Source of the DNA: an uncultured Ruminococcus sp.
GTDB lineage: Bacteria > Bacillota > Clostridia > Oscillospirales > Ruminococcaceae
Direction: 5' to 3'
DNA length: 64,000 nucleotides
Assembly: GCA_900545345.1 (NCBI GenBank)
Contig: UQYQ01000005.1
Span: 1-64,000 of the forward strand
Part shown: positions 43,039-50,744 of the stretch, piece after piece
How positions within the stretch are numbered: the stretch's first letter is position 1
Layout: every line of letters starts with the position of its first letter
The notes under the pieces: generated by a model
Databases searched by the model: none
What the model was told of the DNA's origin: nothing
Seen by the model: the letters and a program-made list of their open reading frames with translations, nothing else
Made by a program: the position numbers and the translations under genes

Positions 43039-43125
43039 ATGGTAACTTATTCGGATTTATTTTTATTCGTTAATATGCTTATTGGAGTTATCACTCTATT
43101 ACTTCTTATACATAAGAAAAAATAG
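43039..43125 (+). CDS. Holin-like type I toxin (28 aa)
   Basis: 28 residues: 'MVTYSDLFLFVNMLIGVITL' then 'LLLIHKKK'. One membrane helix with a lysine tail. The start 'MVTYxxLxxFxxxLIxxIxL' matches the putative holin-like toxin (Hol-Tox, TxpA/BsrG-related) group of Firmicutes. These insert in the membrane when made in excess; an antisense RNA blocks them. AAGGGAGGTG is 8 bases ahead. An antisense promoter lies downstream, facing the gene. Confidence 0.8.
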   Translation: MVTYSDLFLFVNMLIGVITLLLLIHKKK

Positions 43126-43139
43126 AGTTTTTTATTTTT

Positions 43140-43238
43140 TAATAAAAAATAAGAAACACCGCCGAACTTTCCGGGTCGCGGTGTTTCTTAATACCAAAAT
43201 CTAGGGAGAACCGCCACATGTGCGGTACTCTTTCTTAT
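43140..43238 (-). ncRNA. Putative antisense antitoxin RNA
   Basis: A consensus promoter on the minus strand predicts an RNA starting near 43238 that runs toward the toxin gene. It contains ACCGC...GCGGT (about 43210-43227), then the large hairpin (43151-43189) followed by TTATTTTTTATT, which would terminate it. It would overlap the 3' untranslated part of the toxin mRNA, as in TxpA/RatA. Not proven; ends are inferred. Confidence 0.6.
43151..43189. terminator. Hairpin shared by toxin mRNA and antisense RNA
   Basis: AAGAAACACCGC / GCGGTGTTTCTT stem with T-rich sequence on the minus-strand side and weaker T tail on the plus side. Confidence 0.7.
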
Positions 43239-43244
43239 ATCAAT

Positions 43245-43272
43245 ATTATAACATATGCTTATTATTTGTCAA
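43245..43272 (-). promoter_or_regulatory. Antisense RNA promoter
   Basis: Minus strand TTGACA (43267-43272), 16-base spacer, TATAAT (43245-43250). Confidence 0.8.
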
Positions 43273-43287
43273 GTGTTCACAGTTATA

Positions 43288-43331
43288 TTTATAAAGCTTA
43301 TACTGATACTGACGGAATGTTAAAAGATTAA
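43288..43331 (+). pseudogene. Relic of a type II RHH gene
   Basis: The bases read 'FIKAYTDTDGMLKD' and stop, matching the last residues 'YIKDLINADTDGKLKD' of array genes 2 and 4 with a short deletion. No upstream part remains. The toxin module therefore appears to sit inside the former array. Confidence 0.6.
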
Positions 43332-43349
43332 ATTGTATATAAAATCCTA

Positions 43350-43378
43350 TTGACAACATTATACTTATCAGATAATAT
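43350..43378 (+). promoter_or_regulatory. Promoter of the CBS-domain gene
   Basis: TTGACA (43350-43355), 17-base spacer, TAATAT (43373-43378). Confidence 0.75.
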
Positions 43379-43419
43379 GTATTTATACAATATTAACGAG
43401 AAAGGAACTGATTACTTAA

Positions 43420-44256
43420 ATGGATGACTCAGCGGGGCAAATAGGGGGATTATTTTCAAAAATTTTCGGAAAAAAGAAGAACGAATCTTTAGTCGAAAAT
43501 GAAATTATGGATATTTTAAACGGTGAGGACGCAGACGATATTGATGACAGCCAGAAGGAAATGATCAGCAATATTTTCGAGTTTGACGATATTGAGGTCA
43601 AGGATGTCATGACTCACAGAACGGAAATATCGGCAGTTGATATAAAAAGTGATTTAAAGGACGCCGTAGCTCTTATTATCGAAAAAGGATTTTCCCGTAT
43701 TCCCGTATTTGAAGATACTATAGACAATATCTGCGGGGTTATTTATGCAAAGGATTTACTTAAACTGATATTTGAAGAAAATCCGTCGGAGCATACTATT
43801 TCGGAATTTGTAAGAGAGATAAAATATATACCCGAAACGAACAACTGCTTTGAGCTTTTCGATACTTTTACGGCACAAAAGCTTCAGATAGCAGTTGCGG
43901 TTGATGAATACGGAGGAACAGCCGGACTTGTCACAATGGAAGACCTTCTTGAAGCAATTGTCGGAAATATTCAGGACGAGTACGATAACGAAGCAGAGGA
44001 GATTCAGAAGGTTTCTCAAAACACTTTTGAGATTTTGGGAACAGCTGACACCGAAGATATTGCCGAAGAGCTTGATTTTGAGCTTCCCGAAGATAATGAC
44101 TGTGATACTATCGGGGGATTTTTAATAAATCTTATCGGGCATATTCCCGATGAGAGTGAAAAGCCTGTGGTCGAATTCGGAGGTATAAAGTTTACCGTGA
44201 TTTCAGTAGACGACAAGCGTATAAAGAAATTAAGAGCAGAAAAGATATTGTTATAA
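43420..44256 (+). CDS. CBS-pair / CorC_HlyC domain protein (no membrane part)
   Basis: 278 residues. N-terminal acidic region, two CBS domains ('VKDVMTHRTEISAVDIKSDL', 'GFSRIPVFEDTIDNICGVIY', 'AVAVDEYGGTAGLVTMEDLL') and a C-terminal CorC_HlyC domain ('DCDTIGGFLINLIGHIPDE'). It lacks the DUF21 membrane region that the protein at 53189-54445 has. CorC-type proteins are associated with Mg/Co efflux, and CBS pairs bind adenosine nucleotides. AAAGGA lies ahead of the ATG. Confidence 0.9.
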   Translation: MDDSAGQIGGLFSKIFGKKKNESLVENEIMDILNGEDADDIDDSQKEMISNIFEFDDIEVKDVMTHRTEISAVDIKSDLKDAVALIIEKGFSRIPVFEDTIDNICGVIYAKDLLKLIFEENPSEHTISEFVREIKYIPETNNCFELFDTFTAQKLQIAVAVDEYGGTAGLVTMEDLLEAIVGNIQDEYDNEAEEIQKVSQNTFEILGTADTEDIAEELDFELPEDNDCDTIGGFLINLIGHIPDESEKPVVEFGGIKFTVISVDDKRIKKLRAEKILL

Positions 44257-44314
44257 CTGCTTTTCGGGTGTTTATTAAAAAACAAAAAAATTATAAGGAA
44301 CAAGGTGAAGCTTT

Positions 44315-45787
44315 ATGCCAAACCCATTTTCAAAATTCAAGAAAAAATCATATATTGAATTTGCGGCAGTTGTATGTGTCATTATATTAGTTGTGGTTGT
44401 TCTATGCTTGTTTTCGGGCGGAGATAATAAAAGCGGTTTGTCTGTGCATACAACAGATATAAGTTCTGACTCAGGCATAAAAGCGAATGCCGATATGACA
44501 GAGTCAAGTAATACATCAGTCAGGTCAAATTCCGATAAGTCAAAATCAGATAAAAGTACAGAAGTGTCTGAAAATTCTGAGACAAGTAGCATTCAGAATA
44601 AACAAAGCACATCGGCATCAGCTAAAGAATTAACTAAAAAAAAGACCAGAAGCCACCATACAACAACAGGGACTTCAAAAAAAAGTAATAATACTGTAGT
44701 TAAAGATAATAATTTTAATAGTATTGATAATTTTCAAAAACATATGACCAGTGGTTTGACGGCTGACCAGGCTGTTGTTTTGAATCAGATTTTAACAGGT
44801 ATAGAAAATTTTGAGACAAACATCAATATAAAAGAAGATGTTTTAAAAAAAGATGATATAGAAGATTTAAAAAGCTTATTTGTTTTGGTGAAAATCGCCT
44901 GTATTGAAAACAGTTCTGTATCATCGTCATATAAATACGCCGGAAACAGTGCGTACATTACGGCGATAAGGTTAACATATACAAAATCTAAAGTCAAAGC
45001 TCAATCTGAAAAAAATCAGTTAAATCAGAAGGTTAACTCAATTTTAAAGGGAATGACTTCTGATATGAGCGAATTTGAAAAGGTTGAATATATTCATGAT
45101 TCAATAAATAAGATTTGTGTTTACGGTGAATCAGAAACAAATAATCATGATTCAGCCTACGGCTGTTTGGTTGAAGGTCAGGCAGTGTGTGAAGGTTATT
45201 CAAAAGCATTTTTGCTTCTGTGTGACAGAGCCGGCATAAACAGCACAGTTGTTACCGGAACTGCGTTGAGTTCAAATGGTGAAAGTGTTTCGCATATGTG
45301 GAACATGGTTATGATTGACGGTTTATGGTATCATATTGACTTGACGTGGGACGATCCTACACTTAATCCGCCGGACAGGAATTATGTGAGATATGATTTC
45401 TTTAATGTTACTGACAATGAAATATCAAAGACACATGCTATAATTAATAATAAATTTTATGCTTATCCGAAAGCATATTCAACAAAGCACAATTATTTTG
45501 TTTATTATAATTATTGTGCGTCTGATTATCAATCAGCTTATAATGCAATGGAAAAGGCTGTTGCCGATGCTGTATTAAAAGGCAAGAAATATGCTTCAAT
45601 AAAGCTTAACAGCAATAAAGTTTTTTCACAAGTGAAGAAAAAGCTTTTTGAAACATCAAATGGCATAACGCCGATTTTTACATTATTAAAAGATGTTAAG
45701 AAAAAAACAAAGGCAGATTTTTCGACAACAGCTATAAGCAAAATATTTACTGAACAAACCTGCATCATAACAATTGCCTTAAAATAG
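44315..45787 (+). CDS. Membrane-anchored transglutaminase-like protein
   Basis: 490 residues. Membrane helix about 15-37, a Ser/Thr/Lys-rich linker to about 135, then an outer domain with a transglutaminase-like core. The Cys-His-Asp triad is seen in 'GQAVCEGYSKAFLLL', 'VSHMWNMVMIDG' and 'YHIDLTWDDP'. Bacterial members are usually proteases or peptide-bond-acting enzymes at the cell surface; the substrate is unknown. AAGGTGAAG precedes the ATG. It follows the CBS gene by 58 bases in the same direction. Confidence 0.88.
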   Translation: MPNPFSKFKKKSYIEFAAVVCVIILVVVVLCLFSGGDNKSGLSVHTTDISSDSGIKANADMTESSNTSVRSNSDKSKSDKSTEVSENSETSSIQNKQSTSASAKELTKKKTRSHHTTTGTSKKSNNTVVKDNNFNSIDNFQKHMTSGLTADQAVVLNQILTGIENFETNINIKEDVLKKDDIEDLKSLFVLVKIACIENSSVSSSYKYAGNSAYITAIRLTYTKSKVKAQSEKNQLNQKVNSILKGMTSDMSEFEKVEYIHDSINKICVYGESETNNHDSAYGCLVEGQAVCEGYSKAFLLLCDRAGINSTVVTGTALSSNGESVSHMWNMVMIDGLWYHIDLTWDDPTLNPPDRNYVRYDFFNVTDNEISKTHAIINNKFYAYPKAYSTKHNYFVYYNYCASDYQSAYNAMEKAVADAVLKGKKYASIKLNSNKVFSQVKKKLFETSNGITPIFTLLKDVKKKTKADFSTTAISKIFTEQTCIITIALK

Positions 45788-45828
45788 TTAAAACAGGCGT
45801 GCTGTTTGTATATAAATAAAGATAAAAT

Positions 45829-45866
45829 TAAAACTGATTCCGATTTTTATACGGAATCAGTTTTCT
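45829..45866. terminator. Bidirectional terminator
   Basis: AAAACTGATTCCG / CGGAATCAGTTTT stem. T-rich on the plus side; it overlaps the end of the small minus-strand gene. Confidence 0.7.
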
Positions 45867-46075
45867 TCATTTTTATCGGATTCAACGACATCAACAATGT
45901 CTGATGTGTTATGACCGGTGAAAATTTCTTTTAATTCACGGCCGAATTTCAGACAGGCATTGCCCACCAGCGGAGCTTTCTCTTTTGTATATTCTACTCC
46001 GACTTTGACGCCTTCAGTAATTATCTCGCCGGTTTTTTCAGCAAACTCGGCAATTTTATCTTTATCTACACCCAC
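45857..46075 (-). CDS. Small helical protein of unknown function
   Basis: 72 residues, GTG start with GGAGG 9 bases ahead. 'DKIAEFAEKTGEIITEGVKV' and 'KAPLVGNACLKFGRELKEIF' predict amphipathic helices; acidic tail 'VVESDKNEEN'. No family recognised. Convergent to the transglutaminase gene and divergent from secA. Confidence 0.65.
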   Translation of the reverse strand: MGVDKDKIAEFAEKTGEIITEGVKVGVEYTKEKAPLVGNACLKFGRELKEIFTGHNTSDIVDVVESDKNEEN

Positions 46076-46176
46076 TTTAAGCTTCCTCCATTCTGATTGT
46101 TTAAATTAATTATATAATATGATATTAATGTTGTCAATGTGAAATGCTAAATACGATATGTTTTTCATAGTAAATC

Positions 46177-46205
46177 TTGACTTTATCTGATATGTATTGT
46201 ATAAT
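46177..46205 (+). promoter_or_regulatory. Promoter of secA
   Basis: TTGACT (46177-46182), 17-base spacer, TATAAT (46200-46205). Confidence 0.75.
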
Positions 46206-46211
46206 AATTTT

Positions 46212-46381
46212 TGATTACAATTTTTAATCTTAATTTAAAAAAGGTATAATGTGAAAATACTTTTCATGTATGTTTTTGAGCCTTTGTCGCAAAAATCAAT
46301 GCAACAATTCCGGCGTAGCCGGAACCGCTCAATTTTTATAAGAAAGGGAGGCCTTTGCAAAGCAAAGGCACGGTGATTTAA
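46212..46381 (+). promoter_or_regulatory. secA 5' leader with two hairpins and a split Shine-Dalgarno
   Basis: About 170 untranslated bases. Hairpin 1: TTCCGGC-GTA-GCCGGAA (46308-46324). Hairpin 2: GCCTTTGC-AAA-GCAAAGGC (46351-46369), which divides GGAGG (46347-46351) from TGAT (46374-46377); the ATG is at 46382. Removing 46352-46373 leaves AAGGGAGGTGATTTAAATG. An open frame of 36 codons (46266-46376) covers both hairpins but has no good ribosome site. Confidence 0.65.
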
Positions 46382-49111
46382 ATGAGTATTTTAGATAAAA
46401 TCTTCGGAAATTACAGCAAAAAAGAACTTGCTCGAATTAAGCCTATAATGCAGAAAGTGTTGGATTTAGATGAGGAATACCAAAAGCTTTCCGATGATGC
46501 TTTAAAAGCAAAGACAGATGAATTTAAGAAAAGACTGGCAGATGGAGAAACTCTTGATGATATTATGCCGGAGGCTTTGGCTACCTGCCGTGAAGCAGCA
46601 GACAGGGTTCTTGGCAAAAAACCGTTCCCTGTTCAGATACTCGGAGCTATAGTTCTTCATCAGGGAAGAATTGCCGAAATGAAAACAGGTGAAGGTAAAA
46701 CACTTGTTGCTTGCTTGGCTTCATACGTAAATGCATTGAACGGCAAGGGAGTTCATGTTGTAACTGTTAATGACTACTTGGCAAAATTCCAGTCGGAAGA
46801 GATGGGAAGAGTTTATAAATTTCTTGGACTTTCAATAGGCGTTATTCTTAACGGACTTGATAACAATGAGCGTCGGGAAGCTTATAATTGTGACATTACA
46901 TATGCTACAAATAATGAACTCGGCTTTGATTATCTTCGTGATAACATGGTTATTTACAAAAAGGACAAGGTTCAAAGAGAGCATGCATTCGCTATCGTCG
47001 ATGAGGTTGACTCGATTTTGATTGACGAGGCAAGAACACCTCTTATTATTTCAGGAAGAGGGGACAAGTCTACAGAGCTTTATACTCTTGCTGACAGATT
47101 TGCAAAAACACTGACTCCTACTGTAGTTGCAGAGCTTGACGACAAGGCTGATAACGACCTTGTTGAAGGTGATTATATCGTAGATGAAAAAGCAAAAACA
47201 GCTACTATTACTAAAAAGGGTGTTAAAAAGGCAGAAAAGGCTTTCAATGTTGAAAACCTTATGGATGCTGAGAATATGACTCTTTTGCATCACATCAACC
47301 AGGCAATTAAAGCTAATGGTGTTATGAAAAACGATATTGATTATGTTGTCCGTGACGGAGAAGTTATTATAGTTGATGAGTTTACAGGCCGTTTGATGAT
47401 CGGACGCCGTTTCAATGACGGACTTCATCAGGCTATTGAAGCTAAAGAGGGTGTGAAGGTTGCTCATGAGTCAAAGACTATTGCAACAATTACATTCCAG
47501 AACTATTTCCGTCTTTATGAAAAGCTTTCGGGTATGACAGGTACTGCCCTGACTGAAGAGGGTGAGTTCAGAGAGATTTATAAATTAGATGTTATTGAAG
47601 TTCCTACAAATAAGCCTGTTATCAGAATTGATTATTCTGATGTTGTCTATAAGACCGAACAGGCAAAATATAATGCGGTTATAGACCAGATTATTAAATG
47701 TCATGAAAAAGGACAGCCTTGTCTGGTTGGTACAATTTCAATTGAAAAGTCAGAGCTTTTGTCAAGAATGCTTAAAAATAAAGGCATAAAGCACAATGTA
47801 CTTAATGCTAAACAGCATGAAAAAGAGGCTGAAATCGTTGCTCAGGCAGGTCAGTTCGGTGCGGTAACCATTGCTACTAATATGGCAGGTCGTGGTACTG
47901 ATATTATGCTCGGAGGTAACGCAGAGTTTTTAGCTAAGAAAGAACTGAAAAAGCAAGGCTATGAGAATGATATAATTAACGAAGCTGTCGGATACGGCGA
48001 AACTGACAATGAAGAAATAATAAAGGCAAGAAAAGAATACAGAGAATATTATGACAAGTATTCTAAGGAAGTAGCAGAGAAAGCTATAGCTGTTAAAGAA
48101 GCAGGCGGACTTATGATTATCGGTACAGAGCGTCATGAATCAAGACGTATTGATAATCAGCTGAGAGGCCGTGCAGGTCGTCAGGGTGACGAGGGCGGTT
48201 CAATATTCTTCTTATCACTTGAAGATGACCTTATGAGATTATTCGGCGGTGAACGAATAACTCATATGATGAATACATTAAGAGTTGAGGAAGATACACC
48301 TATACAGAGCAAGATGCTTTCAAATGTAATTGAATCTTCACAGAAAAAGGTTGAAGGCAGAAACTTTGGTATTAGAAAGAATGTTCTTAACTATGACGAT
48401 GTCATGAATTCTCAGAGAGAAATTATATACGGTCAAAGGGCTCAGGTTCTTGAGGGTGATGATATTCACGATGATATCATCAAAATGATTAAGGACTTCA
48501 TTGTGAACACTGTCAATGTATATATCGTTGAAGAAGATGTTCACGATAACTGGAATTTAGACGGTCTTCGTGACTTCTTAATGGGACTGTTCACAACAGA
48601 TGAAGATTTCAGATATGATCCGGTTGAGCTTGACTCGGTAACTAAAGAAGAGATTATTGAAGAGCTGACAGAAAGAGCATTAAAGAAATATGAGGAGCGT
48701 GAAAAAGAACTTACTCCTAATGTTCTTCGTGAAGTTGAAAGAGTTGTTCTTCTGAAGGTTGTTGATACTAAGTGGATGGCACATATTGATGATATGGAAG
48801 AGCTTAAACGAGGTATCGGTCTTAGAGCATACGGTAACAAGAACCCTGTTGTCGAATATCGTATCGAAGGTTTTGATATGTTTGATGATATGATTGCTTC
48901 AATCTGTGAAGAAACTGTTCGTATGATGTATACTGTTAAGGTCAAGACTAATGATGAACCTAAGAGAGAGCAGGTTTTGAAAGCTAATCCGATTAAGACC
49001 GATAATTCACTTCCGGGAATGAGAACAGCTAAGAAAAAACCCGGCAGGAATGACCCTTGTCCATGCGGAAGCGGAAAGAAATATAAAAAGTGCTGCGGAA
49101 GAAACGAATAA
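46382..49111 (+). CDS. secA: Protein translocase ATPase SecA
   Basis: 909 residues, full length. Walker A 'MKTGEGKTLVACLASY' near 103, DEAD-type 'VDEVDSILIDEARTPLIISG', 'TVNDYLAKFQSEEMG', helicase part 'NMAGRGTDIMLGGNAEF', 'RQGDEGGSIFFLS'. The C-terminal zinc motif 'CPCGSGKKYKKCCG' binds SecB-like partners or membrane lipids. SecA drives preproteins through SecYEG. Own promoter, long structured leader and terminator. Confidence 0.98.
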   Translation: MSILDKIFGNYSKKELARIKPIMQKVLDLDEEYQKLSDDALKAKTDEFKKRLADGETLDDIMPEALATCREAADRVLGKKPFPVQILGAIVLHQGRIAEMKTGEGKTLVACLASYVNALNGKGVHVVTVNDYLAKFQSEEMGRVYKFLGLSIGVILNGLDNNERREAYNCDITYATNNELGFDYLRDNMVIYKKDKVQREHAFAIVDEVDSILIDEARTPLIISGRGDKSTELYTLADRFAKTLTPTVVAELDDKADNDLVEGDYIVDEKAKTATITKKGVKKAEKAFNVENLMDAENMTLLHHINQAIKANGVMKNDIDYVVRDGEVIIVDEFTGRLMIGRRFNDGLHQAIEAKEGVKVAHESKTIATITFQNYFRLYEKLSGMTGTALTEEGEFREIYKLDVIEVPTNKPVIRIDYSDVVYKTEQAKYNAVIDQIIKCHEKGQPCLVGTISIEKSELLSRMLKNKGIKHNVLNAKQHEKEAEIVAQAGQFGAVTIATNMAGRGTDIMLGGNAEFLAKKELKKQGYENDIINEAVGYGETDNEEIIKARKEYREYYDKYSKEVAEKAIAVKEAGGLMIIGTERHESRRIDNQLRGRAGRQGDEGGSIFFLSLEDDLMRLFGGERITHMMNTLRVEEDTPIQSKMLSNVIESSQKKVEGRNFGIRKNVLNYDDVMNSQREIIYGQRAQVLEGDDIHDDIIKMIKDFIVNTVNVYIVEEDVHDNWNLDGLRDFLMGLFTTDEDFRYDPVELDSVTKEEIIEELTERALKKYEEREKELTPNVLREVERVVLLKVVDTKWMAHIDDMEELKRGIGLRAYGNKNPVVEYRIEGFDMFDDMIASICEETVRMMYTVKVKTNDEPKREQVLKANPIKTDNSLPGMRTAKKKPGRNDPCPCGSGKKYKKCCGRNE

Positions 49112-49128
49112 TAGAAAATAAAATTTAT

Positions 49129-49163
49129 GTCCTGTTTAGTTAAGCTAAGCAGGACCTTTTTTA
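49129..49163 (+). terminator. Terminator of secA
   Basis: GTCCTGTTTAG-TTAAG-CTAAGCAGGAC followed by CTTTTTT. Confidence 0.85.
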
Positions 49164-49255
49164 TTATATTGCAAAATACAGTTGAGTTATAAAAAAATCA
49201 TAAAATGTATATGCTTGGCATAAGTTTTAATAAAAACTAAAAGAAGGTATTTTTT

Positions 49256-49879
49256 ATGGAAAACTGCTTTTATCCTTTTGTTAATTATTCGCTGCCTTAT
49301 GATTATGACGCTCTTGAACCGTATATTGATGAAAAAACAATGCATCTTCATCATGACAAGCATTTGCAGACATATATAAATAATTTGAATGCTGTTTTAG
49401 AGAAATTTCCTCAGATGCAAAGGCTCTCACTTGAGCAGCTTATAAAAATTTCGGGCAGGCTTAATAAACATATTCAATCAGCTGTTAGAAATAATGCCGG
49501 CGGAGTATATAACCATCGCTTCTTTTTTGAGGGGCTTTCAAACAATTCCAAAAGAAATTCAAAAAGCTCACTCAGCAAGGCGATTGATAAGTCTTTCGGA
49601 AACTATGATAAATTTAAAGACGAATTCAAAAAGGCTGCACTTTCTGTGTTCGGTTCCGGTTATGCGTGGCTTGTATGCGGAAAATGCGGTTTGAGAATAA
49701 CAACAACGCCTAATCAGAACAGTCCGATTGAAACGGGACTGTGCCCTGTACTTGTTATTGATGTGTGGGAGCATGCTTATTATCTGAAGCACTATAATGT
49801 TCGAGCTGATTATATTGACGATTGGTTTAATGTTGTTGATTGGGATAAGGCGGATGAGAATTTCCTGAATTGTGTGTAG
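49256..49879 (+). CDS. Superoxide dismutase (Fe/Mn family)
   Basis: 207 residues. Metal ligands lie in 'MHLHHDKHLQTYI', 'GGVYNHRFFF' and 'VIDVWEHAYYLKHY'. 'NAGG' before the second ligand and Gln in 'PNQNSP' match the Mn-type pattern, but metal choice cannot be settled from sequence. It has an insert, 'VCGKCG', with two Cys. It removes superoxide; useful for an anaerobe under oxygen exposure. AAGAAGG precedes the ATG. Confidence 0.93.
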   Translation: MENCFYPFVNYSLPYDYDALEPYIDEKTMHLHHDKHLQTYINNLNAVLEKFPQMQRLSLEQLIKISGRLNKHIQSAVRNNAGGVYNHRFFFEGLSNNSKRNSKSSLSKAIDKSFGNYDKFKDEFKKAALSVFGSGYAWLVCGKCGLRITTTPNQNSPIETGLCPVLVIDVWEHAYYLKHYNVRADYIDDWFNVVDWDKADENFLNCV

Positions 49880-49906
49880 AATTATACGATTAGTTTTTAT
49901 ACGAAT

Positions 49907-49942
49907 AAAAGCCTTGAGAATTAGCTTCGTCAAGGCTTTTTA
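49907..49942. terminator. Bidirectional terminator
   Basis: AAAAGCCTTGA / TCAAGGCTTTTT stem between convergent sod and XRE genes. Confidence 0.8.
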
Positions 49943-49948
49943 TGCCGG

Positions 49949-50158
49949 TTATTCAAAATAAAATAAGTCTTCAAACTTTTTATCAAGAGCGATACATAAA
50001 ATCAATGCCAGTTTCGCAGTAGGATTGAACTGTCCTGTTTCAATAGCGCAAATAGTCTGACGGGAAACCCCCACTATATTTGCAAGTGCGGTTTGAGATA
50101 GGTTTTTTTCGGCTCTTGCAACTTTAAGTCTGTTTTTTAAAATCAGTTCATCATTCAT
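49949..50158 (-). CDS. XRE-family regulator (YozG-like)
   Basis: 69 residues, one HTH domain: 'NRLKVARAEKNLSQTALANI', 'VGVSRQTICAIETGQFNPTA', 'ALDKKFEDLFYFE'. Short regulators of this type commonly sit after a small membrane protein gene. It starts 15 bases past that gene and probably controls the shared promoter (50529-50580), which has inverted repeats. Confidence 0.92.
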   Translation of the reverse strand: MNDELILKNRLKVARAEKNLSQTALANIVGVSRQTICAIETGQFNPTAKLALILCIALDKKFEDLFYFE

Positions 50159-50173
50159 AATTATCTCCGTTAC

Positions 50174-50488
50174 TTATCCTAATAGATCAATAAGAGCTCG
50201 TACAAAGGTTGCTATAGCGGAAATGGCAGTGATTATTCCGATAGTTAAATGGTGGCGTTCACGCATTTTAAAGAACTTGTATAAATTCACTGCTGCCATT
50301 CCCGAAAAAATTATACAGTCAACATCATACCAGCTTTGGTCTTTTATCAGTTTAACAACCATAAAAAATAATGCAATAACTGTCATTACAAACATTGAAA
50401 GACTTTGTCCCTTTTGCACTACATGAAGCTCCATTTCATCGGGTTTAGTGCTGTTTTGAGCCTTTTCCAGAATTTCATTCTTATCCAT
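50174..50488 (-). CDS. DUF6442-like small membrane protein
   Basis: 104 residues with three hydrophobic helices ('MFVMTVIALFFMVVKLI', 'DCIIFSGMAAVNLYKFF', 'LTIGIITAISAIATFVRALI') after a soluble N terminus 'EKAQNS.KPDEME'. The pattern fits DUF6442 proteins, which are found upstream of XRE regulators. Function unknown. CGGAGGA precedes the ATG. Confidence 0.8.
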   Translation of the reverse strand: MDKNEILEKAQNSTKPDEMELHVVQKGQSLSMFVMTVIALFFMVVKLIKDQSWYDVDCIIFSGMAAVNLYKFFKMRERHHLTIGIITAISAIATFVRALIDLLG

Positions 50489-50528
50489 AAAAGTTCCTCC
50501 GATTTATTGTAAAGTTTAATTGACTTTG

Positions 50529-50580
50529 TGACAAGTTTTGTTGTCATATGTATTATATCACTGTCAAGTTTACTTGTCAA
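50529..50580 (-). promoter_or_regulatory. Promoter and operator of the membrane protein-XRE pair
   Basis: Minus strand TTGACA (50575-50580), 17 bases, TATAAT (50552-50557). A perfect 6-base inverted repeat TGACAA...TTGTCA lies at 50529-50546, just downstream of the start point, and TTGACA occurs again within the spacer. Candidate XRE operator. Confidence 0.7.
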
Positions 50581-50683
50581 TACTTATTTATAAATTTTAA
50601 TAGCTAATCGAAAGAATTATTATATATTTGGGAAATTTGATGAATTTAATATTATATATCAAATGTTTTTTAGTAAAAAGTGC

Positions 50684-50712
50684 TTGTATTTAAGCTTTGA
50701 TTGTGCTATAAT
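50684..50712 (+). promoter_or_regulatory. Promoter of the PRTase-like gene
   Basis: TTGTAT (50684-50689), 17 bases, TATAAT (50707-50712). Confidence 0.65.
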
Positions 50713-50744
50713 TTAGTTAAATTAAACTAGATGGAGGGATTGTT

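Noticed and set aside
45791..45810. AAACAG-GCGTG-CTGTTT hairpin after the transglutaminase gene as terminator
   Set aside because: It has no T run; the stronger hairpin at 45829-45866 is the better terminator.
46266..46376. 36-codon frame in the secA leader, a possible SecM-like arrest peptide
   Set aside because: No usable ribosome site and the frame simply runs through both hairpins; kept only as a note on the leader.
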